A stretch of DNA of 64,000 nucleotides from Leptothoe sp034932105 (GTDB taxonomy: Bacteria > Cyanobacteriota > Cyanobacteriia > Phormidesmidales > Phormidesmidaceae): NCBI RefSeq assembly GCF_034932105.1, contig NZ_JAYGIG010000014.1, positions 1 to 64,000 on the forward strand. Direction: 5' to 3'. Below, in pieces: positions 25,851 through 34,846 of the stretch. The notes under the pieces are model-generated. The model was not told the origin of the DNA. It saw only the letters and a list, made by a program, of their open reading frames with translations, and searched no databases. The first letter of the stretch is position 1. Each line of letters opens with the position of its first letter. Both the position numbers and the translations under genes were made by a program.

Positions 25851-26408
25851 ATGCATCCTGGTCTAGAACCGCCCCAGTTGCTTAAGCAGAATTTATTTTA
25901 TGCCGGACGTAAGTTTAACTTTGAGGTTAATCGTCTGCGGCTGCCCAACCAAGTTGAAGGTCAGTGGGAATGTATTCGCCATCCGGGGGGAGCCATGGCT
26001 GTTCCCATTACCCCGGAGGGGAAACTGGTGCTGGTGCGGCAGTATCGATTTGCGGTTCAGGGGAGACTGTTGGAGTTTCCTGCTGGCACGATTGAGGCGG
26101 GGGAAGATGCATTTACAACTATTCAGCGAGAGATTGAGGAAGAGACTGGTTATAGTGCTACAGAATGGAAAAACCTGGGTAAGTTTCCCTTAGCGCCAGG
26201 CTATTCTGACGAGTATATTTTTGCGTTTTTAGCCAGTGGATTAGAGAAGCTAGAGGTCGTGCCGGAAAAGGACGACGATGAGGATATTGAAGTTATTTTG
26301 CTGACGCCGGAAGAGTTTGAGAAGTCTGTTATTGATGGGGTTGGGGTGGATGCGAAGTCTATTGCTGGATACTTTTTGGCTAAGCCTTTTTTGAATAATC
26401 GGAAATAG
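25851..26408 (+). CDS. Nudix hydrolase, ADP-ribose pyrophosphatase type
   Basis: 185 aa. It has a complete Nudix box, GTIEAGEDAFTTIQREIEEE followed by TGY, that is G-x5-E-x7-R-E-x-x-E-E-x-G-U. The preceding PGGAMAVPITPEGKLVLVRQYRF and the LAPGYSDEYIFAFLASGL segment after the box resemble ADP-ribose pyrophosphatases, whose Pro about 15 residues past the box is diagnostic (here FPLAPGYSDE). Cleaving ADP-ribose to AMP and ribose-5-phosphate is therefore the likely reaction. It could be co-transcribed with folK (118 bp apart). Confidence 0.85.
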   Translation: MHPGLEPPQLLKQNLFYAGRKFNFEVNRLRLPNQVEGQWECIRHPGGAMAVPITPEGKLVLVRQYRFAVQGRLLEFPAGTIEAGEDAFTTIQREIEEETGYSATEWKNLGKFPLAPGYSDEYIFAFLASGLEKLEVVPEKDDDEDIEVILLTPEEFEKSVIDGVGVDAKSIAGYFLAKPFLNNRK

Positions 26409-26461
26409 CCATGGGTATTGGCAAAATCTACCTTGAGAAAGGTAGAAGCCCCATAGCTTCC

Positions 26462-27160
26462 TTAATGAAATCCGCTAACTAAACTTGATTTTTTAGCTAA
26501 AACACCATCTTCTAAATAAGTAATCTCATCAGCTGCATCAGTAATGCGGGGATCGTGGGTGATGATCAGTACCGTGCAGCCCTTGTTCTTAGCCAGGTAC
26601 TGCATTAACTCAATCACACCACGACCTGTGGCGGAATCTAGGGCTGCAGTGGGCTCATCGGCCATGATCAATTCTGGCTTACCGGCTAACGCACGAGCAA
26701 TGGCCACCCGCTGCTTTTGACCACCGGACAGATCCGCCGGTAGATTATTAGCTCGATCGCCCAATCCCACTTGTTTGAGCAGATCAAACGCCTGTTCTTT
26801 ATTGCCGGGTCCTGTTTGGCCCTTGATCTGTAGCGCTAGTTCAATATTCTCCAGGGCCGTTAGGGCAGGAAATAGGTTAAAGCTTTGGAAAATAAAGCCA
26901 ATGTGATCGCGGCGAAAGGCAGTGAGTTCTTTGCGGGAGAGGGTTGTGATTTCTTGCCCCAGCAGCTGCACCTGCCCGGCAGTCGGGGTCAAAATACCCG
27001 CCAAAATCGACAGCAGTGTGGTTTTGCCCGAACCCGATGGCCCCATCATTAAACGGATTTGCCCATGGGGAATGGCCAAGTCAATGCCCTTGAGCACCCT
27101 AGTTTCAGTGGTGCCCGACATAAAGGACATTTGGACGTTTTGTGCTGCGATCGCAACCAT
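26462..27160 (-). CDS. ABC exporter ATP-binding subunit, DevA/MacB type
   Basis: 232 aa. It carries Walker A GPSGSGKTT, Q-loop FIFQSFNLF, signature LSGGQKQRVAIARAL, Walker B LIMADEPTAALD and the H-loop ITHDPR. The arrangement and the RRDHIGFIFQSFNLFPALT segment match the DevA/LolD/MacB group, which powers MacB-like permeases exporting lipids or peptides. In heterocyst-formers DevBCA exports glycolipids, but close homologues occur in other cyanobacteria. It lies 36 bp downstream of its permease; no DevB-type membrane-fusion gene is next to it. Confidence 0.85.
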   Translation of the reverse strand: MVAIAAQNVQMSFMSGTTETRVLKGIDLAIPHGQIRLMMGPSGSGKTTLLSILAGILTPTAGQVQLLGQEITTLSRKELTAFRRDHIGFIFQSFNLFPALTALENIELALQIKGQTGPGNKEQAFDLLKQVGLGDRANNLPADLSGGQKQRVAIARALAGKPELIMADEPTAALDSATGRGVIELMQYLAKNKGCTVLIITHDPRITDAADEITYLEDGVLAKKSSLVSGFH

Positions 27161-27196
27161 TAATTCTTAAACCCACAACTCACACTCACCAATCTC

Positions 27197-28447
27197 CTAG
27201 GCCTTAAACACAATTCCTGGATCCACACGGGTCACCTTTTGAATTGCAAAAACCGCCGAACCCACACACATCACTACGGTAATGCCAAACACCCCAACGG
27301 CACTAACGGGCGTAATTAGCACCACAATTCCCTGACTGGCCGCCGTCCAAGTGCCCACCCCCCAACATAGCAACAGACCAGGGATATAGCCCAAAACCGC
27401 CATCCACAACGACTGCTCTAAAATCACGCTGTAGATGTCCCAATCTGAGGCCCCCATCGCCTTGAGGGTACCAAATTCGCGCAAATTCTCAGAAACCGAT
27501 GTGTACAAAATCTGGGCCACCACCACCATGCCCACCAGCACCCCGACAATGGCCCCCAAACCCAAGATAAAACCTATGCCCGTGCGATTTTGCCAATAGG
27601 CTTGGGTGACATTGATCAGCTCATTTTTAGTAAACGCCTTGGTGCCCGGTAGGGATGTTTCGATGCGTCGCTTCAGGTCCTGTAAATTTTCCCCTGGAGC
27701 CGCTTTGACCAAAATGTAGGTGACTGGATCATCTGAACCCAAGGGCTCTGGAGCCGGTATATTGGCATTGGTCTCACTAGCATCTTTCTCATAGACATTG
27801 ACACAGGTAATGTCCCCACTGCCTAATTGGCACGTTAACTCGGCGGAGAAGCCGGAATTAATATAGGCACCGGCATTAATCAACGATGCAAATACAAACT
27901 TGCTGGATACCAAAGACTGGGTGTCGCTAGTGAACCCCACCACCGTCGCCGGCAGTTGACGAATACGAGCCGTATCCCCAGCACTCTCAATGCGGAACGA
28001 ACGCATATTAGTCCGGTCGATCAGGACAGAATAGGGCAGTTTTAAGGCCTTGAGGGTCTGGCTTGATACCTGGCCCGGCCGAAATAATTCGCCGTCGGGG
28101 TCAAAGCCAAACACCCGCAATGTCGTTAGTTTGCCATCTGAGTACCAGCGACCGGAGCCGATAGAAAGGGCCTCGGCTCGGGCTACCCCGGCTATAGTCT
28201 GTGCTCGCTGTACCTGCACATAGGGAAAAGGTTCCGTTAGCTCAAAGTTGACGATATTTTCTGAAGTGACCCAAATATCGGCAGCGGAACTGTCAATCAG
28301 GAGGGTGGTAGAACGGGTAAAACCTTTGAGAATACCGGTTTGAATTGTGACCAAACTGACGGCAAACATAATGCCGGCCTGGGCCACTAAAAATCGGGGC
28401 AGATCTTTAAGTAAATTTTTACGAGCTAATGAAACCATGGCAACCAC
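27197..28447 (-). CDS. ABC exporter permease, DevC/MacB type
   Basis: 416 aa; the second ATG at 28438 (MVSLARKNLLKDLPRFLV) is likely the real start. Layout: one N-terminal membrane helix, a large extracytoplasmic domain (about 45-285) with cysteines in CQLGSGDITCVN, then three C-terminal helices (FILGLGAIVGVLVGMVVVAQ, LWMAVLGYIPGLLLCWG, VSAVGVFGITVVMCVGSAV) ending VTRVDPGIVFKA. The coupling segment ENLREFGTLKAMGAS is typical of FtsX/MacB-like permeases. It forms a two-gene unit with the ATPase. The substrate is unknown. Confidence 0.83.
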   Translation of the reverse strand: MVAMVSLARKNLLKDLPRFLVAQAGIMFAVSLVTIQTGILKGFTRSTTLLIDSSAADIWVTSENIVNFELTEPFPYVQVQRAQTIAGVARAEALSIGSGRWYSDGKLTTLRVFGFDPDGELFRPGQVSSQTLKALKLPYSVLIDRTNMRSFRIESAGDTARIRQLPATVVGFTSDTQSLVSSKFVFASLINAGAYINSGFSAELTCQLGSGDITCVNVYEKDASETNANIPAPEPLGSDDPVTYILVKAAPGENLQDLKRRIETSLPGTKAFTKNELINVTQAYWQNRTGIGFILGLGAIVGVLVGMVVVAQILYTSVSENLREFGTLKAMGASDWDIYSVILEQSLWMAVLGYIPGLLLCWGVGTWTAASQGIVVLITPVSAVGVFGITVVMCVGSAVFAIQKVTRVDPGIVFKA

Positions 28448-28547
28448 TGATCAGTCTAGCGGTTGCCCGCAATTGTCCTATTCTATCGAGAAACCAGCCA
28501 GCACTAGTGCTGGCATAGGCTGGAATCAAAATTGGTCCAGTGGTTGC

Positions 28548-29855
28548 TTAAACGATGGGTTGGGCTTGATGGATGAGTAGGTTAGTTGCCTGGGCATGGT
28601 TCAAGGTGGGGTTGGCTTGGAGCATTAATGCGATCGTACCTGACACATGGGGAGCTGCCATGGATGTACCCTGAAATGTGCGATAACCTCCTCCAGTGGC
28701 CGTGGAGATAATACCTACCCCAGGAGCGATCACGTGGCGTAAATCTGGATTATTTCCAGCCCGGTTGGAAAAGGTTGCCACCTGGCTATTCTGACCGATG
28801 GCTCCCACGGATACGCCAAATTCTTCAGCGTAGAAAGCCGGTGTACCAGTGGACGATCGAGCGCTGTTACCAGCTGCTGAAACCACAATGACGTTCTGGC
28901 TAGCCGCATAGAGTAGGGCAGCCTCAAGCTCTGCGGACGGTGGCCAGCCAAGACTCATGTTAATGACATTGGCCCCATTATCGACGGCATAGTAGATCGC
29001 CGATGGCAGATCCCCTGGATTGATGAATTGACCCTGGGGTGCATCCCCAATTTTGATTGCCATAATTTTGGCATCAGGCGCGACGCCCGTAATCCCTCGG
29101 CCATTAGCTGTAGCGGCAATTGTGCCGGCTACATGGGTGCCATGGGTACCGCCAAATAATGGCAAAACATTATTATTGTTTTGATCCATGGCAAAGTTCC
29201 AGCCATGGAGATCATCTACAAAACCATTGCCGTCATTATCAATACCATCGTCCGCAATTTCGCCTAGATTTTGCCAAATATTGGGGGCTAGATCTGGGTG
29301 ATTAATATCAATGCCATCGTCAATCACTGCTACGACAATGCCTTTTCCAGTGATGCCCTGGTTCCAAACCTCCGGTGCATTAATAGCATCTAGGCCCCAA
29401 TTATCATCAGTCAGATCGGGGACATCGGGCAGAGATTGTCCCAATAAAAAGCCAACTGATGCGGCTGCATCGATGAGACCATAACCCAACAGCGGATCAA
29501 AATTTTGACTAAGGCTAGTACCTTCTTGAAAAGGCGAATCAGATGATGTAGCGTCATCATCTGCCTGTAGGCGTGATAGGTCCAGGGCCAATGCTATTTC
29601 CTGGTGCCGTTGAAACTCTGTGACTAAGTCCGCAATCAGTGACGGCTGACTATAGCTATTTGAGATACGTGCTGCAGCTACCTGTGTCCAATTAGCTTCT
29701 AGGGTTTGCAGGAACTCGTCGGTTGAATTGTAGTTGCCCATCCCTATTGGATCGGCTTTATCACTATGGAGCGACAAAAATAAGGGAGCTAATGACTCCT
29801 TAGCGGCAAATGATGAGGCGTCAGGCTGGAATGCAAAATCGGTACTATCTGTCAT
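28548..29855 (-). CDS. subtilisin-like serine protease (peptidase S8)
   Basis: 435 aa. The catalytic triad is complete: Asp in VVAVIDDGIDINHPDL, His in GTHGTHVAGTIAA, Ser in GTSMAAPHVSGT, with the oxyanion Asn in VVSAAGNSARSS. A Ca-binding-like acidic stretch (DDGIDNDGNGFVDDLHGWN) sits between Asp and His. The N-terminal 130 residues lack a Sec signal peptide and are probably a propeptide or a recognition region. It is the same-strand gene right after the CARDB/RTX protein (122 bp apart), suggesting co-expression and export by the same type I route. Cell-surface or extracellular proteolysis is the likely role. Confidence 0.88.
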   Translation of the reverse strand: MTDSTDFAFQPDASSFAAKESLAPLFLSLHSDKADPIGMGNYNSTDEFLQTLEANWTQVAAARISNSYSQPSLIADLVTEFQRHQEIALALDLSRLQADDDATSSDSPFQEGTSLSQNFDPLLGYGLIDAAASVGFLLGQSLPDVPDLTDDNWGLDAINAPEVWNQGITGKGIVVAVIDDGIDINHPDLAPNIWQNLGEIADDGIDNDGNGFVDDLHGWNFAMDQNNNNVLPLFGGTHGTHVAGTIAATANGRGITGVAPDAKIMAIKIGDAPQGQFINPGDLPSAIYYAVDNGANVINMSLGWPPSAELEAALLYAASQNVIVVSAAGNSARSSTGTPAFYAEEFGVSVGAIGQNSQVATFSNRAGNNPDLRHVIAPGVGIISTATGGGYRTFQGTSMAAPHVSGTIALMLQANPTLNHAQATNLLIHQAQPIV

Positions 29856-29905
29856 GGGGCAATGATTCTTCAGGACTCATCTACAGATGTGTGATGGCTG
29901 TCAAG

Positions 29906-29934
29906 GCGTTGGGTAAGTCCGTTCTACCCAACGC
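29906..29934 (-). terminator. stem-loop between the RTX and subtilase genes
   Basis: GCGTTGGGTA (29906-29915) and TACCCAACGC (29925-29934) form a 10-bp perfect stem with a 9-nt loop, just after the RTX stop. No U-run follows, so it may be an attenuating or processing hairpin rather than a full terminator. Confidence 0.5.
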
Positions 29935-29977
29935 ACTTGGGTCTGTTTCAGTTCAGTGATTTCAACTAAACAGCTGT

Positions 29978-32355
29978 TTAGAGATATGTAAACGCTTCAC
30001 CGGTCAAACTCAACGCTGCTGTATCGCCTTGGACGATAGCAACCAGTTCATTTCCCTGGAAAATTCCAGTACCTGTGGGCAGCCCTGTTGATGGTGTGCC
30101 CAAGCTATAGCTGCTGGCATTTCCATGGAGAACGATAATATCCTCCCCAGCGGTATAGTCAGCGATGAGGGCGTAGTCAAGAGATGTCGTGTCGACGTAA
30201 TAGCTTTGACTGGAATCACCTAAGAAAAAGGTATCATCACCCAAACCGCCGATGAGCTGATCAACCTGATTGCTTCCTGGATTTGTGGTGTTGGTGATAT
30301 CAACACCAACGAGGAAATCATCACCCCGCTCACCGTTAACAATATCGCTTCCACTACCGCCAATGATGTCGTCGTCGCCGCGTCCGCCACGCAGGTTATC
30401 ATTGCCGCCGCCACCAAAAATGTTATCGTCACCGCGTAGTCCTTGGAAGAAGTCAGCTGCATTGGTGCCGATAAAGTCATCGTTTTCCCGCTGGCCAATT
30501 TGCGCAGTGTTATTGATAACTAAATTGTCATAGTCGATGAATAAGCCTGTATTGGCATTATTGCCTTCATCAAACTCATCGACCGTATTGCCAGGGTCGA
30601 TTAATGTGCCCACATAGTAGGTTCCGTCACCTTGCCAAAATGGGTCATTAATGCCTGGCAGGGTAAGGTCAACGGTGAGGGTGCCCGTTGAACTATTGGC
30701 GGATAGACTGGATAGAGTTGTGGTACCCAATCGCTGATCAGCGGTGCTGATGAAGGCATTGTTAGATAGATAAAATTCGACATCAAATGCCCCTGTGGCC
30801 AAGCCCCCTTGGTTACTAATATCAAATTCAAATGTGAAGGTGCTACCTGCATTTTGAGGTTCGAGAATTACGTTGCCTAGGGTTGACAACAAGTCGGCCT
30901 TTTGAGTCCCCGTAATTAGTACATCATCTTGGTCAATCAGGTTACCTCGGTTGCGGTTATTGGTTTCATTGGCCTCAGCTACCACATTGTCGGCATCTAC
31001 AATCATGCCGATAGTATAGGTACCATTGCCGATCCAGAAGGGATCGCCAGGTTGAGGTAAGGCGAGTTGCTGAGAAAGTGTGGCTGTTGAAGCACCTGCC
31101 GCTAGATTGGCGACCGTTGCCTCCCCGAGGAAATAGTCGGCACTACTGATAGTGGCATTATTGGATAGATAAAATGCCACTTTGATGGGTTGACCTGTGG
31201 GGATTCCACCCAGGTTACTTACGACATAATCAAAGTCGAACGTCGCCCCTGCCGTCAGTGGTTCTTGTACTACATTCGATGATGATCCGACCAGGTCAGC
31301 GGCGGTGGTGCCATTGACGACGAGGGTATCGAAGTCAATGAGTTGTCCCTGATTGCTATTGTTGAATTCGTTAGACTCGGTAACGGTATTGGCCGAGTCA
31401 ATAATCATGCCGACGGTGTAGTCGCCATTGCCGCCATTGGCTAACCAGAAGGCATCATTGACCCCGGGCATGGTCAGCTGGGTGGTTAAGGTGCCGGTGG
31501 CAGCACCCGCAGCGAGACTGCTCAGGGTGACACTGCCTAGGGATTGATCAGCGGTACTAATGAAGTCGTTGCTAGAAAGGTAGAAGGAAACGGTGTAGTT
31601 ACCAGTGGCAGCCCCGCCAATATTACTGATGTTGTAGTCGAAGTCGAAGGTATTNNNNNNNNNNNNNNNNNNNNNNNNNNNNNNNNNNNNNNNNNNNNNN
31701 NNNNNNNNNNNNNNNNNNNNNNNNNNNNNNNNNNNNNNNNNNNNNNNNNNNNNNTGACACTGCCTAGGGATTGATCAGCGGTACTAATGAAGTCGTTGCT
31801 AGAAAGGTAGAAGGAAACGGTGTAGTTACCAGTGGCAGCCCCGCCAATATTACTGATGTTGTAGTCGAAGTCGAAGGTATTACCTGCGGTTTGTGGTTCA
31901 AGGACGACATTGGCTGAGGTGGCAACTAAGTCAGCACTTAAGGTGTTGTTAATAACAACATCGTCCCAATCTAAAAGAAAACCACGATTTCTATTATTAG
32001 CTTCGTTTGATTCTGCCACTTGATTCAGAGAATCAATGACCATACCAATGTGATAGGTGCCATCGCCTGAATTTGTTTGCCAAAATGGGTCGTTGATCCC
32101 TGGCAGGGTCAAGCTTCTGGTGAAGGTGCCAGTGGAAGGGCTCGAACCAAGACCAGTAATAGTACTAGAACTGAGAAGTATATCTAGTCCAGCATTGGGG
32201 GCAATAGTGCTGTTTTTTGATAGGTAAAAAGAGACTTGAAATGGACCATTGACAGCGGTTCCTACGTTTCCGATTTCATAGTCAATATCGAATGTACTGC
32301 CTGCAACGAGTGGCTCATTCAAAATATCGAAATCTTGGCCAAATAGATCGGGCAT
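29978..32355 (-). CDS. CARDB-repeat protein with C-terminal RTX (calcium-binding) repeats
   Basis: One gene split by an assembly gap. The N-terminal part (starting MPDLFGQDFDILNEPLVAG) and middle consist of about four CARDB-like beta-sandwich repeats of about 120 aa, each with a motif such as EPQTAGNTFDFDY and a conserved NDPFWxxNG. The C-terminal part has RTX nonapeptides (GGGGNDNLRGGRGDDDIIGG) that bind calcium, plus an end typical of cyanobacterial type I exported proteins. There is no Sec signal. The two visible frames differ, but removing the 100 Ns plus one copy of the identical 127-bp flank (227 bp) restores one 716-codon frame. The true repeat number is uncertain. Likely a secreted or surface protein. 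Confidence 0.8.
31655..31754. other. assembly gap (100 N) flanked by identical 127-bp sequence
   Basis: The 127 bp before the gap (31528-31654) and the 127 bp after it (31755-31881) are the same. This is what two contigs sharing one 127-mer node of an assembly graph look like; the gap size is a placeholder. Confidence 0.9.
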
Positions 32356-32500
32356 TAAGTTTTTATCTCCAGAGTAGACACACTTACGTACTTCTACAGA
32401 GTAAAAGCTTATTCAAGAAGAGAGAATATTTTTCTCTCAATAATAATAATTCAAAAAAACTATGGAACAAAATTCTTCTAAATGCGTCCTTGGTTCTTTT

Positions 32501-33415
32501 TTAAGAAAATCCAGGTTGAAATCTCGCTGCTACAAATCGGTCAATGCCTGCTAAATCCTGGTGAGGCTGGATGGTTTGGTAACCATGATTTTGAGCAAGC
32601 AAGTCTCTAATCGCTTCGCTCTGCCCTTCCATATGTTCTGTTAGCCATAGCCCACCTGGCTTGAGAAATTTAGGAGCCTGGGCAATTAGGTGACGGATAT
32701 CATTCAAGCCATCGTCTCCTCCATCTAGTGATTGATGGGGCTCATGTTGGGCAACCTCGGGATCCAAATTTAAAACGGTTGTGCTGGGAATATAAGGAGG
32801 GTTAGTAATGATTCCCGATAAGTTGCTTTGCCAGTCGCTGATGGGCTCAAACCAGCTCCCTTGATAAAATTTAATATTATTGATTTTGTTACGGTGACTA
32901 TTTTGGTAAGCAATTTCTAAGGCTGCGGCACTAATGTCAATGGCCAAAATCTGGGCATGGGGAAATGCTTTGGCTAGCGCGATCGCAATTGCCCCACTAC
33001 CCGTACCCAAATCAGCCCACACCTGCGAACTGAACCGTTCGCCTTGGCCCTCAGCCCAAGCCTGCACAATGTCCACCATGAGCTCAGTTTCAGGCCGAGG
33101 GATCAGTACATCGGGCGTCACCGTCAGCATCAAATCCCGCCACGGCGTTTCACCCACCAAATACTGCACCGGCACCCGCTCAGTTAGGCGACGTTGCCAC
33201 TGCTGAGTGAGCCAATCCAGAGAATGACTTAACGGCACCGCTCCCCGGCCACGATAAAGCTCCAAACTTAGATCCGTCTGACTGAGGTCACTGACCCCTT
33301 GGACAAACCAGTCCAATTCATACAAAGGGACATGGGCATTTTGGGCATCAGTCCGAGCCTGTAATATCCACTGATGCAGTCTTTCCCCCAGTACTGAGAG
33401 CGCTTCAAAACTCAA
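32501..33415 (-). CDS. prmC: peptide chain release factor N5-glutamine methyltransferase
   Basis: Methylates the GGQ glutamine of release factors 1 and 2 with S-adenosylmethionine. The 304-aa protein has an N-terminal helical domain (about 1-100), then a Rossmann methyltransferase with VWADLGTGSGAIAIALA (SAM-binding) and the catalytic NPPY motif in GIITNPPYIPS, followed by the characteristic EPHQSLDGGDDGL. The length is slightly above the bacterial norm. Three bases separate its start from the end of hom, so the two are probably co-transcribed. Confidence 0.92.
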   Translation of the reverse strand: MSFEALSVLGERLHQWILQARTDAQNAHVPLYELDWFVQGVSDLSQTDLSLELYRGRGAVPLSHSLDWLTQQWQRRLTERVPVQYLVGETPWRDLMLTVTPDVLIPRPETELMVDIVQAWAEGQGERFSSQVWADLGTGSGAIAIALAKAFPHAQILAIDISAAALEIAYQNSHRNKINNIKFYQGSWFEPISDWQSNLSGIITNPPYIPSTTVLNLDPEVAQHEPHQSLDGGDDGLNDIRHLIAQAPKFLKPGGLWLTEHMEGQSEAIRDLLAQNHGYQTIQPHQDLAGIDRFVAARFQPGFS

Positions 33416-33418
33416 AAT

Positions 33419-34732
33419 CTATCCCAACACCCGCAAAACACTGGCAATCGAATCCACATCCAACGAATTCTTTAACGCCGCGATGGCCTGCTGGAAAGCA
33501 CCTTCTTGGACCCCATGGGTGACAATCACCAGTTCAGCCAGATTGTCCTGTAACCCAATTTGCACAATCGATTCAAGACTCAAATCATGATTGCCAAAGA
33601 TTTCCCCCAGGTGCCCAATCACCCCCGGCTGATCCTGCACCATCAGACGCAAGTAAAACCGACTTTCTAGCTGCTCCATGGGGCTAATGGCTTGGTAGTC
33701 GCTGTAGGCACTACTCAGCAACGGATTGGGCAATTTTTCCTCCGCTGGAGATTCCATGTGAAGGGTAGCGGCAATGGCCATGATATCCGACACGATGGCG
33801 CTGGCGGTGGGACCTTCACCCGCGCCAGGTCCATAGAACATGACCTGACCAATGGGATCACCTTCCACCAAAACTGCATTGTTCACATCGTTAACACTGG
33901 CCAAAGGATGATCGAGGGGCACCAGGGTAGGATGCACCCGCAGTTGGATGGTGTCCCGCTGGTCTGCTGTTGGCGGGTTGCGTTTTGCGATCGCCAACAG
34001 CTTAATCACAAACCCCAAGGTTTTCGCATAGTCCACGTCCGCAGCACTCACATTGCGAATACCCTCAGTAAACACATCCTCTCGCCGAATTTTGCCCCCA
34101 AACGCAATGGACGCCAAAATCACAATTTTGTCAGCCGCATCCAAACCATCCACATCAGCAGTAGGGTCAGCTTCCGCGTAGCCTAAGGCCTGAGCATCCG
34201 CCAGAATCGGTTCAAAGTCCCCGCCTTCACTCTGCATGCGGGTCAATATATAGTTGGTCGTACCATTAACAATGCCGGTCACCGTCTCCAGACGGTTCAC
34301 ACAAAGGGCCTGCTGCAACGGCTGAATAATCGGAATTCCCCCACAGACAGCCGCCTCATAGAGCACATACACCCCAGCCTTTTTGGCCGCTTCAGCAATT
34401 TCATTGCCATAGCGAGAGATCACAGCTTTATTGGCAGTCACCACATGTTTACCATCCTCAATCGCCTCTAAAATCAGCGACCGAGCAGGCTCTAACCCGC
34501 CCATGACCTCCACCACAATATCGATATCAGGATCGGTAACAATCGCTTCGAGATCGGTGGTTAAACAATCCTCAGGTAAATCCACCGCACGGGGCTTATC
34601 CAAAGAGCGTACACCCACCCGATGGATCTCTAAGGTTTGTAGTAGTGGATGACGCCGGGTAGCGTCTAGCAAAATTTTGGCCGTACCAGTTCCTACCGTA
34701 CCCAGACCTAATAACCCAACCTTAAAAACCAA
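33419..34732 (-). CDS. hom: homoserine dehydrogenase
   Basis: Reduces aspartate semialdehyde to homoserine for threonine, methionine and isoleucine synthesis. The 437-aa protein has the N-terminal cofactor motif GLLGLGTVGTGTA, the catalytic region GIVNGTTNYILTRM, YAEADPTADVDGLDAADKI (catalytic Asp and Lys), KLAILASIAFGG-like sequence, and a C-terminal ACT regulatory domain (from about 350, YLRLMVQDQPGVIGHLGEIF) that usually mediates threonine feedback. The frame is full-length. It precedes prmC with a 3-bp gap. Confidence 0.94.
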   Translation of the reverse strand: MVFKVGLLGLGTVGTGTAKILLDATRRHPLLQTLEIHRVGVRSLDKPRAVDLPEDCLTTDLEAIVTDPDIDIVVEVMGGLEPARSLILEAIEDGKHVVTANKAVISRYGNEIAEAAKKAGVYVLYEAAVCGGIPIIQPLQQALCVNRLETVTGIVNGTTNYILTRMQSEGGDFEPILADAQALGYAEADPTADVDGLDAADKIVILASIAFGGKIRREDVFTEGIRNVSAADVDYAKTLGFVIKLLAIAKRNPPTADQRDTIQLRVHPTLVPLDHPLASVNDVNNAVLVEGDPIGQVMFYGPGAGEGPTASAIVSDIMAIAATLHMESPAEEKLPNPLLSSAYSDYQAISPMEQLESRFYLRLMVQDQPGVIGHLGEIFGNHDLSLESIVQIGLQDNLAELVIVTHGVQEGAFQQAIAALKNSLDVDSIASVLRVLG

Positions 34733-34764
34733 TGTGCTATCCCATGCGACTTACCACAGACCAT

Positions 34765-34805
34765 TGTAAAAGCCAGGGAACCCTCAGATTCACCTGGCTT
34801 TTACA
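34765..34805 (-). terminator. terminator downstream of petH
   Basis: TGTAAAAGCCAGG (34765-34777) and CCTGGCTTTTACA (34793-34805) form a 13-bp perfect stem 42 bp after the petH stop and before the hom start. Confidence 0.75.
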
Positions 34806-34846
34806 TATTATTCATTTGACCGTGTGACACCCTAGGTCAGTAAAAC

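Noticed and set aside
30220..30533. opposite-strand and out-of-frame reading frames over the RTX region
   Set aside because: They are by-products of repetitive GC-biased codons in the RTX and CARDB repeats.
29978..32355. true frameshift in the CARDB/RTX gene
   Set aside because: The frame change coincides exactly with the N gap, and collapsing the duplicated 127 bp plus Ns restores a single frame.
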